From assembly GCA_037349315.1 (NCBI GenBank), contig JBAIAC010000027.1, positions 17,097,501 through 17,161,500 of the forward strand: a DNA stretch of 64,000 nucleotides, given 5' to 3'. The notes beneath the pieces are model-generated. The model was not told the DNA's origin and searched no databases. It worked only from the letters and a program-made list of their open reading frames with translations. Shown here in pieces: positions 49,715-59,735 of this stretch; position 1 is the first letter of the stretch, and each line of letters begins with the position of its first letter. The DNA is from Chelydra serpentina (Eukaryota > Chordata > Testudines > Chelydridae). A program made the translations under genes and the position numbers.

Positions 49715-50613
49715 GAGATGAGACAGTAGTGTTCAGAGGAGAGATTTAGGTTTATTAGGAACTGGGGAACCTTTTGGGAAAGTAGGAGCCTATCCAGGAA
49801 GGATGGGCTTCACTTAAACCAAAACAGAACCAGATTTCCAGCATGTAAAATTAAAACGGTCATAGAGGAGTTTTTAAACTAAGGGCTGGGGGAAAGCTGA
49901 CAGGTACAGAGCAGCACACGATTTGGACAGAGACATCCTTTAGGGGAGGATTTATTAAAGGGGATTCTCTATATACCATAAAGAGGAGAGGATGGAAGTT
50001 GATAAAGTACAAGTAAGTAGGAACAGAAGAGAAACAGTCAAACAAAAAAGAATCCCATTCAATTACACCACATGAAGGCAGACAACTAAATATTGACAAA
50101 CTTTATAAATGCTTTATAAATAAACTTTATAAATGCTTGTATACAAATGCTAGAAGTCTAAATATTAAGATGTCTACTAAATACTAGATACTAAGATGTC
50201 TAACTTAAGTGTCTGGTAATACAGTGAGGATATTGAGATAGTGGGCATCACAGAAACTTGGTGGAACAATGATAATCAATGGGACAAGTAATATCAGTGT
50301 ACAAAATATACAGGAATGATAGAGTAGATTGTGCTAGTGGGGGAGTGGCACTATATGTGAAGGAAAGTACAGAGTCAAATTTAGTAAAAAATCTTAAATG
50401 AATGTACCACAGAATCTCTATGGACAGAAATTCCATGCTTGAATAAGAAGAGTATAGCAATAGGAATATACTACTGACCATCTGACCAGGATGGTGATGG
50501 CAACTGTGAAATGTTCAGGGATATTAGACAGGCTAAAAAACCCAGAAAACTCAATAATACTGGGGGATTTTAGCTATTCCCATATTGACTGGATACATAT
50601 CACCTCCGGATGA
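49715..50613 (+). pseudogene. Decayed CR1 LINE: 5' region and endonuclease part of ORF2
   Basis: The DNA follows the CR1 pre-ORF2 region and endonuclease domain. The EIVGITETWWNN motif lies near 50232-50270 and GGGGGATTTTAGCTATTCCC (normally GDFN) lies near 50562-50582. Many stops and indels. It continues after the hAT-like insertion at 51162. This is a rare 5' CR1 part, since most copies are 3' ends. Confidence 0.75.
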
Positions 50614-50621
50614 GATGCAAA

Positions 50622-51153
50622 CGCAGGCGCCGACTTTTCAAACTGCCGGGGGCTGCTTGGCTCCTGGCTCTGCCCCAGGTCCCACCCCCACTGCACTCCT
50701 TCCCCCAAGGCCCCACCCCTGCTCCACCTCTTCCCACCCCCACTCCACCCATGCCCAGTTCCACCCCCTCCACCATGCACGCTGCATCCCTTTTCCTTCC
50801 CCCCTCCCTCCCAGCCTCCCTGCTCACCGCGAAACAGTTGTTCGCTGCGGGTGGGAGGTGCTGGGAGGGAATGGAGAGGCACTGATCTGCGAGGCCGCTG
50901 GCAGGCAGGAGGCACTGGTGGGGGGGAGGGTAGGCATAAGCTGATAGAGGGCCTGCCATTGGGTGCGCTGCACTCATAATTTTTTCCCTGTGGGTTAGGG
51001 TGACCAGATCGGGACAGTCCCAATTTTTGGGACTTTATCTTAATTAGGCTCCTATTACCCCCCCACTTCCTGTCCCGATTTTTCACATTTGCTGTACAGT
51101 CACCCTACTGTGGGTGCTCCAGCCCAGGAGAACCCATGGAGTCGGTGCCTATG
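50622..51153. mobile_element. 532-bp hAT-like element with 8-bp target duplication, inserted in CR1
   Basis: Ends CGCAGGCGCCGAC and GTCGGTGCCTATG are inverted, 11 of 13 matching. Flanks GATGCAAA (50614-50621) and GATGCGAA (51154-51161) are a 7/8 target duplication, and the CR1 frame resumes at the right. The interior is C-rich (CCCCAAGGCCCCACCCCTGC) then mixed. Overlapping ORFs 50574-51086, 50585-50944, 50600-50977 and 50610-50885 on both strands are artefacts of this composition. Confidence 0.85.
50996..51107. mobile_element. 112-bp hAT-like MITE nested in the 532-bp element
   Basis: Begins TAGGGTGACCAGATCGGGAC and ends GCTGTACAGTCACCCTA. The flanks CTGTGGGT (50988-50995) and CTGTGGGT (51108-51115) are a perfect 8-bp duplication. 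Removing it restores CCCTGTGGGTGCTCCAG. It is an inverted relative of 29023-29146. Confidence 0.9.
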
Positions 51154-51161
51154 GATGCGAA

Positions 51162-51904
51162 GATAAAATTTCGAGACACCATTAATGACTGCTTCTTGGA
51201 GCGACTAGGCTTAGAACCCACAATGGGAGAGGCAATTCTTGATTTAGTCCTAAGTGGTGCACAGGATCTGGTCCAAGAGGTGAATATAGCTGAACCACTT
51301 GGTAATAGCAACTATAATGTAATTAAATGTACCATCCTTACGGGAGGAACTACCAAAGAAACCTACCACAGTAGCATTTAACTCCCAAAATGGAAACTAC
51401 ACAAAAATGGGATGCTAGTTACACAAACATTAAAAAAGTAACAGTCACAACAATGAAATGCCTGTAAGCTGCAAGGAAACTTTTTAAAAGCACTGTAGTA
51501 GAGGCTTTAAGTAAATGTATAACCCAAATAAAACAGTAAGAGGACCAACCCACCACGGCTAAACAGAGTAAAAGAGGAGGTTAGAGACAAAAAGACATCC
51601 TTTAAAAATTGGAAGTCAAATCTGATTGAGGAAAATAGAAAGGTGCATAAACTCTGGCAAGTCAGGTGTAAAAGTATAATTAGGTAAGCCAAAAAAGGAA
51701 TTTGAAGAGCAACTGCAAAAGACACAAAAACTAACAGCAAAAAAAAAAAAAGTTTAAGTACATCAGAAGCCTGCCAAACAATCAGTGGGGCCATTGGATG
51801 ATCAAGATGCTAAAGGAGCACTCAAGGAAGACAAGGCTGTTGCAGAGAAGTTAAATTAATTCTTTGCATTCGTGTTCATTGGAGAGGATGTGAGGGAGAT
51901 TCCC
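51162..51904 (+). pseudogene. Decayed CR1 LINE, continuation between endonuclease and reverse transcriptase
   Basis: Resumes the CR1 ORF2: TINDCFLERLGLEPTMGEAI, LDLVLSGAQDLVQEVN near 51180-51290, then a lysine-rich linker, ending at TTGGAGAGGATGTGAGGGAG, ATTCCC. It stops at the left end of the minisatellite element; no reverse transcriptase part follows to the right. Confidence 0.75.
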
Positions 51905-53598
51905 ATGGCTTAGCCATGCTCAAGCACCCACAGAAAAAAAATAGGGAGTGCGCAGCACCCACCGGCCAGCCAACCGCCCACAGAGAGCAGCAGGCAGGGG
52001 GCTTTGGGGCAGGGAGCAGAGCGAGGACAGGGCTTCGGTGGAGCGGGAGGCAGAAAGGGACGAGGGCAGGGCCTCGGGGGAGGGGACGGAGAAGGAGGGG
52101 GGAAGGGATGAGGGTGGAGCCTCGGGGGAGGGGGCGGAGCAGGGTGTGAAGAGACGAAGTGAGGGCAGAGCATCAGGGGAGGGGGCGAGCAGGAGGCGGG
52201 AAGGGACGAGGGCAGGGCCTCAGGGGAGGGGACGGAGTTGGGTGTGAAGAGGCGGAGTGAGGGCAGAGCTTCAGGGGAGAGGGTGGAGTGGGAGGCGGGA
52301 AGGTGGAGAGAGGGTGGAGTGGGAGGCTTTGGGGGAGGCAGGGCCTCGAGGGAGGAGATGGAGCATGGTGTGAAGAGAAGGAGTGAGGGTGGGGCTTCGG
52401 GGGAGGGGACGGAGCAGGAGGCGGGAAGGGGTGGGGGCAGGGCCTCGAGGGAGGGGATGGAGCAGGGTGTGAAGAGAAGGAGTGAGGGCAGGGCTTCAGG
52501 GGAGAGAACGGAGCGGGAGGCGGGAAAGGACGAGGGCAGGGCCTCGAGGGAGGAGATGGAGCAGGATGTGAAGAGAAGGAGTGAGGGTGGGGCTTCAGGG
52601 GAGAGAACGGAGCGGGAGGCGGGAAAGGACGAGGGCAGGGCCTCGAGGGAGGAGATGGAGCAGGGTGTGAAGAGAAGGAGTGAGGGCAGGGCTTCAGGGG
52701 AGAGGACGGAGCGGGAGGTGGGAAAGAACGAGGGCAGGGCCTCGAGGGAGGAGATGGAGCAGGGTGTGAAGAGAAGGAGTGAGGGCAGGGCTTCAGGGGA
52801 GAGGACGGAGCGGGAGGTGGGAAAGAACGAGGGCAGGGCCTCGAGGGAGGAGATGGAGCAGGGTGTGAAGAGAAGGAGTGAGGGCAGGGCTTCAGGGGAG
52901 AGGACGGAGCGGGAGGTGGGAAAGAACGAGGGCAGGGCCTCGAGGGAGGAGATGGAGCAGGGTGTGAAGAGAAGGAGTGAGGGCAGGGCTTCAGGGGAGA
53001 GGACGGAGCGGGAGGTGGGAAAGAACGAGGGCAGGGCCTCGAGGGAGGAGATGGAGCAGGGTGTGAAGAGAAGGAGTGAGGGCAGGGCTTCAGGGGAGAG
53101 GGTGCAGTGGGAGGCGGGAAAGGACGAGGGCAGGGCCTTAAGGGAGGAGATGGAGCAGGGTGTGAAGAGGAGTGAGGGCAGGGCTTTGGGGGAGAGGGTG
53201 CAGTGGGAGGCGGGAAAGGACGAGGGCAGGGCCTCGAGGGAGGAGATGGAGCAGGGTGTGAAGAGAAGGAGTGAGGGCAGGGCTTCAGGGGAGAGAACGG
53301 AGCGGGAGGCGGGAAAGGACGAGGGCAGGGCCTCGAGGGAGGAGATGGAGCAGGGTGTGAAGAGAAGGAGTGAGGGCAGGGCTTTGGGGGAGGGGATGGA
53401 GAGGGAGGTGGGAAGGGACGAGGGCAGGGCCTCGGGGGGAGGGGATGGAGAAGAAAGGGGGAAGGAATGAGGGCAGGGGCTCAGGGGAGAAGACAGAGTG
53501 GGGTGTGAAGAGACAGAGTGAGGGCAGGGCCTCAGGGGAAGGGTCGGAGTGGGGGTGGAGCACCCACCGGAAAACACAAAAAGTCAGTGCCTGTGCAC
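51905..53598. mobile_element. Second hAT-like element, inverted relative of 50622-51153, with an expanded internal minisatellite
   Basis: The left part (CAAGCACCCACAGAAAAAAA, GTGCGCAGCACCCACCGG) is the reverse of TGGGTGCGCTGCACTC and CTGTGGGTGCTCCAG in the 532-bp element. The right end AGTCAGTGCCTGTG corresponds to that family's terminus AGTCGGTGCCTATG. Between them the G-rich region, C-rich in the other copy's orientation, has grown to about 1.5 kb of 99-bp repeats. The left terminus is degraded and no target duplication was found. Confidence 0.65.
52040..53540. repeat. G-rich minisatellite, 99-bp period, about 15 units
   Basis: The unit is a dimer of about 48 and 51 bp, each beginning GAGGGCAGGGC. 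Four consecutive units at 52682-53077 are identical over 99 bp, and flanking units differ at several sites. One unit at about 53171 has lost a few bases. Because 99 is 33 codons, open frames persist: 52238-53470 on plus (33-residue repeat with GRASREEMEQGVKRRSEGRA) and 51910-53577 on minus (ALPSLLLFTPCSISSLEALP). Neither is taken as a gene. Confidence 0.92.
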
Positions 53599-53774
53599 AA
53601 GGGACTTTGCGATGGCTCTTGATTTCATGTGGAAGGCGCTCAGACACAGTGGTGAGGAGACGCAGTATAAAACTCCAAAACAGATACCCGGAGGGTCATT
53701 ATTCAAACTGGGCTGGGAAAGCAGAACGGTAGTGTGCACAGGTAGGAAAGGAATGGTGGTGGGCTATACAGACC

Positions 53775-55280
53775 CCACACGGACCAGGAAAGGTTAATGA
53801 GAGGCTGTGGGCCCAATTAGCTCCACCCCGTTGCACCTGTGTGAGGAGTGAAGCCTAGAGGGAGGAGTTAAAAGTGGAAAAGCCCCACTCAGCAGTGGCT
53901 GACTGGGAGAGGAAGCAGACGTCTTAAGCTAGCCCTGTGAAGGAAAGTGTGGCTGGGGCCAGAGCCTAACCAGAGACTGCCTTGAGCTGCCTGGAAGGAA
54001 AGCCCAGAAACTTCAAAGCGTCAGAACCTCATTGGGGCAGGTAGGCCTGGTGCAGAACCTTTTTGTTCCTCATAACTAGTCTGTCTCCCCTTTTCTTTTG
54101 GGCTCTGCAGAAGAGTAAGCTGGGGAAGAGGGAGAGCAAGGCCCAGCAGCAGGACATGGTAGGAAGTACCCCAGGGATACAGCAAAGGGTCTGAACAAAG
54201 GGACCTTATCTGCTTTGTACAGGGTGCCTGAGCTGGACCCTAAAATAGAAGGAGGGCCTCAGTTTTCCTACTGGCCCATGGAGAGGAAGGTATGAAGACC
54301 CCAGACCAAAGGCTGGTAGGCCTACAAAGCCTGAAGCTTGGCCAAAGCTCTGGTGTGATGCTGCCAGACCATTGGCCGGTTGGACTTGGTTTTCCCTGGA
54401 AGGGATAGGACTAAAAGACACCTGATTGGAGGGCCACCTCATAGGAAGACCGACCACCTCAGGACCAGAGCGGCATGTGGGCGCAGGGTGAGACCAGCTA
54501 GACAGGGTGTGGGGGAGGAGTGAGGTCACCTGCTGCATGTTTATTCCTAGAGAAACCCCCTACTTCGCACAGCCCAGGAGAGGTTTTCACACACAGCAAA
54601 GGGGCTTACAGCAACTGCAGCACCAAACAATGGTGTCGCAGCAAAGAAAAAAGCCACCCAGTCAGTGCTGGGGGAAGGAAGGGCAAACCTGTGGCAGTCT
54701 CAGGCTGAGAGAAGCAGGGATTCCAGGTGGAGTTCTAGGCGTTGGCTCTACCTGCGAAGCACAAAATGGCTTGGGGCCTGTCTCAGCCCTGTTGCCTTAC
54801 TGATACCCTGGCAGTCAAGCTGGGGCCGCCTGGGTATGAGAGAGAGGAGCATTCTCTACAAGGCGATTGGAACTCATTCCCCAGCACCATCTTTACACCT
54901 TCAGGGCACCCTACTAGATCCATCTTTTCCCCCAGGCTTTTAGGGGGGGCTAAGGGGTGGTGAAAAGGGGTGGTGTTGTGAACATGAGAGGAAAGCCTTT
55001 GACTGAGCTCTTAAGATGGTGGTTTTTTGGTTTTGAGGAAGCTGTTTTGTTTTGTTTTTTTAATGTATTTTTAATATTGTGTCAAAAGTGCCTGAACCCT
55101 GGGGCCAGGTGCTTTCTTCTTGTCCTTATTAATCAAATAAATGAAATAAACCTTACTTTTACCTCCTGCGCTGCCCTTTGAAAGATAGCACCATACTTCC
55201 TGGGACACAAGGGCCTGTGGGGTCAGTCCTGACTCTAAGGAAAGGGAGCCACCTACCGAATCACCACCACTACTTCCTGC
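53775..55280 (+). mobile_element. Possible LTR-retrotransposon relic
   Basis: The stretch resembles a turtle retroelement leader: AAGCCCCACTCAGCAGTGGC, GGAGAGGAAGCAGACG, an internal CAGCAAAGGGGCTTACAGCA with CTGCAGCACC, then a region of gag-like layout. Near 55130 it has an AATAAATGAAATAAA polyadenylation-type stretch. No protease, polymerase or integrase was found and no matched LTR pair was seen. The recognition is by memory and only moderate. ORFs here (54206-54538, 54507-54803, 54665-54943) are broken frames. Confidence 0.35.
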
Positions 55281-55542
55281 AGGCTAGCATCTGTGTTTTC
55301 CTTGAAGGTGTGGGCTGACCCTGTTTAACTTATAGGATCCAAGCAGTAGGCCATTCAAACCTCCCATGTTAAATGCTGCACATTCTGCAGCGCTGGAGAA
55401 GTTTGAGGGTAAGGTACTGCAGCCAGGAGACATAATTTCAAACACAGAAATGCTGTTTGCACTATAAACATATACCTAAGAATTGTCTGGTCCAAGTTTC
55501 GAGCGAGAACTCAAGAGACAGGAACTCCCCAGACCTAGAGCT

Positions 55543-55816
55543 AGTCTACACTTACCGGCTGGATCGGAGGCGTCGGATCGATCTTCTGAGTTCGATTTAT
55601 CGTGTCTTGTCTAGACGCGATAAATCGAACCAGGAAGTGCTCCCCCGTCGACGCTGGTAATCCAGCTCGCCGCGAGGAGTAGGCGCTGTCGACGGGGGAG
55701 CCTGAGCGCCGCAGGTAAGTTCGGACTAAGAGACTTCGACTTCAGCTACGTTATTAACGTAGCTGAAGTTGCGTATCTTAGTTTGACAGGGTGGGTTAGT
55801 GTAGACCAGCCCTTAG
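55543..55816. mobile_element. CpG-rich TIR transposon with internal palindromes
   Basis: CTAGAGCTAGTCTACACTTA at the left and AGTGTAGACCAGCCCTTAG at the right are inverted. Inside are two near-perfect hairpins: TCGATTTATCG with CGATAAATCGA at 55592-55629, and TTCAGCTACGTTA with TAACGTAGCTGAA at 55741-55767. A third pair, CCCCCGTCGACG and GTCGACGGGGGAG, lies at 55641-55700. The high CpG count suggests a young copy. Confidence 0.82.
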
Positions 55817-57590
55817 CATGAGAACAGTTCTGGGGGGAGGCAGAGGACAGAGAAAGTAAAGCACACTGTAATTTCTAAATGACTCATTCCTACCAGCCCT
55901 AGATACCATCCCTGTGATTTCAGAAGTCCGGTGACAATTGCCCACACAAACCTTTAACCTGTTTTTTACAAATGGATACATCACTATTACAAAATACAGG
56001 CATGTGGAAGAGTCACGATGCAGTTTTCTCAGTGCAATTCCTCAAAGTAAGAAAGACCAACGATAAAGCAGGACTGGCACAGGAAGAAACACCCCAATGA
56101 AAAGGTGCCTTTTAATCTCTTTGCCACAATCTCTCTTCATCTCCCTGCTTTTTAATCCCCTGCCACAGTTTATTTCTTTATGCTCATTCATTTTGTTTAA
56201 CCAGCCTCATCTCAAAAGTTAATAAAAACAAAGGCAAACATTTTCAAATGCAGGTACCTAAAGTCAGGCATCTAAATAAATGTTCTGATTTTTTCAGAGG
56301 TGCTGAGCACCCACAGATCCCGGTGACTTCAAAGGAATCTGTAGATAGGCCGCATCTTTAAAAATCACTTATTTACATGCTTAAGTAGGGTCATAATCCA
56401 GAATAAACACATTGTGGGTAACATTTTCAAAAGCAGAGTGATTTAGGAGCCTAGGATCTATTTTCAGAGGAGACTTCGGCTCCTATATGTTTAAATCACA
56501 CTAAAATCAAAGGGATTTAGCCTCTAAGTGCCTAAATCTCTTTTTCAAATGGGATTTAGGCTCCTAAGTCAGTAATATATTTTTTAAAATTTCTCTCTCA
56601 CATGCACACCCCTATGGGGGCTCACACCCATACCATAACACGGTAGGCTTCAGATCAGCCCATATGCAGTTCAAGCCGTATTAACTGCCATGTATATTTC
56701 AACAGAAAATCTGTTGCCTAAGACCAGACTAACCAGAAGCATTGAGCTCTGTAGCCACTTAACATCCCGAGAAAAGTCTCTCCTGCATTTTTCTAATGCT
56801 TCTGTTCAGAAGTTGGAGGCCATCACGTGGGAACATTTTTTAGATTTTTCCGCTATTAGGGGTTTTTGGCCAAGGTTCAGTTTTTTCCTGGACATCTGTT
56901 TATCACTCAGCTAGTGATAGCCTCATGGCACCCAGAGGCTTGCCATGCAGCACGTGGCCTGCCAAAATGCTTTGAGAACAAAGAAGAGGTGCTGTTGTGG
57001 GTTTGTGGTGAGTGGGGGCAAAGCCAGACAATCATGTCACAGTCTAAGCCTGCTGGCAGATATAGGAGGGTTGCAGCTGTCACAGAGAAAATGGATAAGG
57101 GATCCAGAAAGATAAATTCACAACGGTGACAACTACAGGACGGGAAAAACATCTCAACACATGGCAGCGTTTTACTGACGAATTGTTGGCCTGCAGTTCA
57201 ATTAATATTGATCTAATGCACTGACCTTTAACATTTGGATTCTCTTGGTGTCAAATAAAGTCAAACAAGCCCCAGGCCATAGCAATAAGGCTCTCAGAGT
57301 GTTGACTGATCAGTGTCACTGATTACAGGTCAAAAGTATCTTGCCAGTATTCCAAAGAAGCTCAGAGCTAAAGATTCCTTCAACTCATATATATTCTCTC
57401 TCTCTAGCTCCTTGGATACTTTTCCTGCCTCTAGGAAGTGGTGAAGAGCCTAGACGTATATATAATGCAGCTGTTATGGGTTTTAATTAAGAAGCATCTC
57501 CAACAGGACAAAACTATCTGTGACAGTGTCTTCCAGAGCCTGGGTCCTGCCAAATTTTGAATAGTCTGGGATCTGCTATCATCTATAAAT
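55817..57590. other. Intergenic stretch with foldback remnants, no gene
   Basis: Decayed hairpin repeats near 56240-56350 (CAGGTACCTAAAGTCAGGCA) and 56415-56580 (TTTAGGAGCCTAGGATCT, GGGATTTAGGCTCCTAAGTC). ORF pair 56866-57129 and 56907-57152 overlaps on opposite strands and has no family resemblance. Confidence 0.5.
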
Positions 57591-57591
57591 A

Positions 57592-57695
57592 GGGGGCTGA
57601 TTCACCTCTCATTTATACCAGTTTTACACCAGTGTGATTCTATTGACCATAGTGGACTTACTCTTGCTTTACACTGGAATGAGAGGAAAATCATT
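57592..57695. repeat. Palindromic MITE-like repeat
   Basis: GATTCACCTCTCATTTATAC pairs with ACTGGAATGAGAGGAAAATC; inner arms TTTTACACCAGTG and TTTACACTGG also pair. Confidence 0.65.
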
Positions 57696-58139
57696 ACCAC
57701 TATGATCTTTAAGAAGATTTATCTTACCAGTCTACCCCACAACATACCACACAGGAGAATTTCTTTAGGACTACTCCCTTGTGTGGAAGTCCTGGGATTG
57801 TTGTTACTGTATTGCTCTCTACCTGCACTGTTGAGTCCTTCTTAGAGCTGTTGAGGTCCCTCATTACTGTAGCATTGGAATCACTGAGGTTGATAGTGTG
57901 GCTCTCTTAAATGGACATAAATCAGGGCTTCTCTTGGTCCCCTCATGGACTGTGAGTGTTAAATCCAGACAAGGGATGGTGTCTGCCCATAAATGTCCAT
58001 GTTTGTCTGGCCCATTGTTTCTAATAACATCACTTATAGCTCGTTCAGTCTCATATAAGTCTACTTCAATCTCTCTAGCACTGTTATCCCTTTGGTCTGG
58101 AGCAATAGCAGGAAGTTCTGATCTCTCTGAAGAGAAAGG

Positions 58140-58392
58140 ATGGCTTTCTGGTTAGGGAATTGCACCTGGAACCAGAAAATGAAGTTCACCTGCTGGCTCT
58201 GCCACAGACATCCTCTGTGACCTTGAGCAACTCCTGTAATGTGTGCCTCAGTTTCCCATCTGTAAAATGGGGATAAGGAGACTTCCTTTGTCCCACTCTG
58301 TCTTGTCTTTTTAGACATCCCTTACTAGGTCTGTGCCTCACATAGCACAATGGGACTCTGATATTGGTTGTGGCCTCTGGGTGCTATTCTAA
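58140..58392 (+). mobile_element. tRNA/CORE-type SINE
   Basis: TGGCTCTGCCACAGACATCC, GTGCCTCAGTTTCCCATCTG, TAAAATGGGGATAAGGAG, then the tail TGCCTCACATAGCACAATGG and GGCCTCTGGGTGCTATTCTA. Confidence 0.85.
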
Positions 58393-59435
58393 AACAAATA
58401 TCAGTCATCTCTAGGGGCAACTATAATTGGTATTTTTCAGGATACTCTTCTAATTTCTGTACCTTGTGTCCAGCTACAATCTTCTTCTGACTCCTCAGCC
58501 TACTATTGTCTGTATGCTGCTAATTTATTTGGGATGGTATTCCAGTTTACCTCTGAGCTGGAAGGCAATTACAGGAATTATATAAAATTCCAGTGAAATA
58601 CTTGATTTGTACAAATTCTTCCTTTGGGTTTCCTCTTATATACAAGACCCTTTCCTCTTCCCTCTTCTACAATATAAAATGTACACTTCTAACATGAGTT
58701 CCCCATCTGACCATGTCTGGATAGGTTTTTTTTTAATCTCTACTATTTCCTGGGCACAAAACACTGCTTGGAGCTCTCTTCTTGCAATAAGCTTTCCATG
58801 TAGTAGCTGTTCATCATAGCAATTTTTATAGGCTCTCTTCAGCTGTTCGCTCCATGAGTTGGCGTAGCTGGCATGGGTATTATCCTCTTTGTTCTGTACA
58901 AAGTCAGAAAGACCTGTGGATAACCTTAGAGACCACCCATACAGCAGCAAAAATGAGAAAAGCCAGTTTTTGTGCTTAGGGCAGTGATAACCATGCAATA
59001 TTTGGGTTAGAGAGTCCTTCCAACTTGATTTAAGTTCCTCAGTCAAAGTTTGTAACTTTGCTTAAGTGAATCTCTCAAGCAGGTTTCCTTGTGGATGGTA
59101 GAGGGTGGAACTGGAGAGTTGTAACCCACTATATTTGCAAAGGTTTTTTTGAACAGTTAATTCTCACATCCTGTATCTTGGTCAAGGTGGACAATTTCAG
59201 AAAACCCAAATGGCAGGACAATATCCGTGAATTGGCTGCTGTTTTGCCTGATTTATTGGTTGCTGGATAGACCTGTGAAAACTGATGGTGATCTGTTATC
59301 ACTCACTTGTGCCTAAGAACAAAAACAAAAAAACCATCCCATTACTAATGTATAAATGCAGGTCAGCTGGAAACAAGTGGTGATGGTGATTGTTCATGTT
59401 TGAGGGAGGGGGTTTGTTTAATATTAGGTCATCTC
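58393..59435. other. Intergenic stretch, unidentified 136-codon minus-strand frame
   Basis: The minus-strand frame 58636-59046 (136 codons) begins MTEELKSSWKDSLTQI and later has KNCYDEQLLHGKLIARRELQ. I cannot assign it to a family. Its end overlaps a T-rich run, and no promoter or splice context is seen. It may be an old transposon fragment. Confidence 0.35.
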
Positions 59436-59439
59436 CATT

Positions 59440-59632
59440 TAACGCATAGGATACCTGCCAGTGATCTGCTGTGTGACCTTGGGCATATCACTTCCCATGT
59501 TTCCATTTCCTTCCCACCCTTTGTCTGTCCTGTCTAATTAGAGTGTAAATACTCTGGTATTTATCTCTTGTGATGTGTTTGCATAGTGCCTTTTACAAGG
59601 GGATTGGGGCTTCTAGGTAAAAGTCCTGATGA
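59440..59632 (+). mobile_element. SINE (MIR/CORE-like)
   Basis: CAGTGATCTGCTGTGTGACC, TTGGGCATATCACTTCCC, GTAAATACTCTGGTATTTAT and GCATAGTGCCTTTTACAAGG give body and tail in order, diverged. Confidence 0.65.
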
Positions 59633-59735
59633 TATCCAGTTCAGGTAGCAGCAGAGGGATGAGCTGCACTATTGTTAGCGACTATCACCACTTTCAGAAG
59701 CCATAATCAGCACTCATCCCTCTAGCTCAAACTCT

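Noticed and set aside
50574..51086. 170-codon Gly/Pro-rich minus-strand ORF and its overlapping partners
   Set aside because: They lie in the C-rich interior of a hAT-like element with open frames on both strands.
52238..53470. 410-codon plus-strand ORF with 33-residue charged repeats as a structural protein
   Set aside because: Same minisatellite on the other strand. Unit identity is at DNA level and not biased toward silent change.
52040..53540. CRISPR-like array
   Set aside because: Repeats are contiguous with no spacers of unique sequence, and the setting is a vertebrate genome.
51910..53577. 555-codon minus-strand ORF as a gene
   Set aside because: It is a translation of the 99-bp minisatellite plus its transposon flanks. 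The period is 33 codons, the opposite strand is also open for 410 codons, and no promoter, splice site or family is seen.
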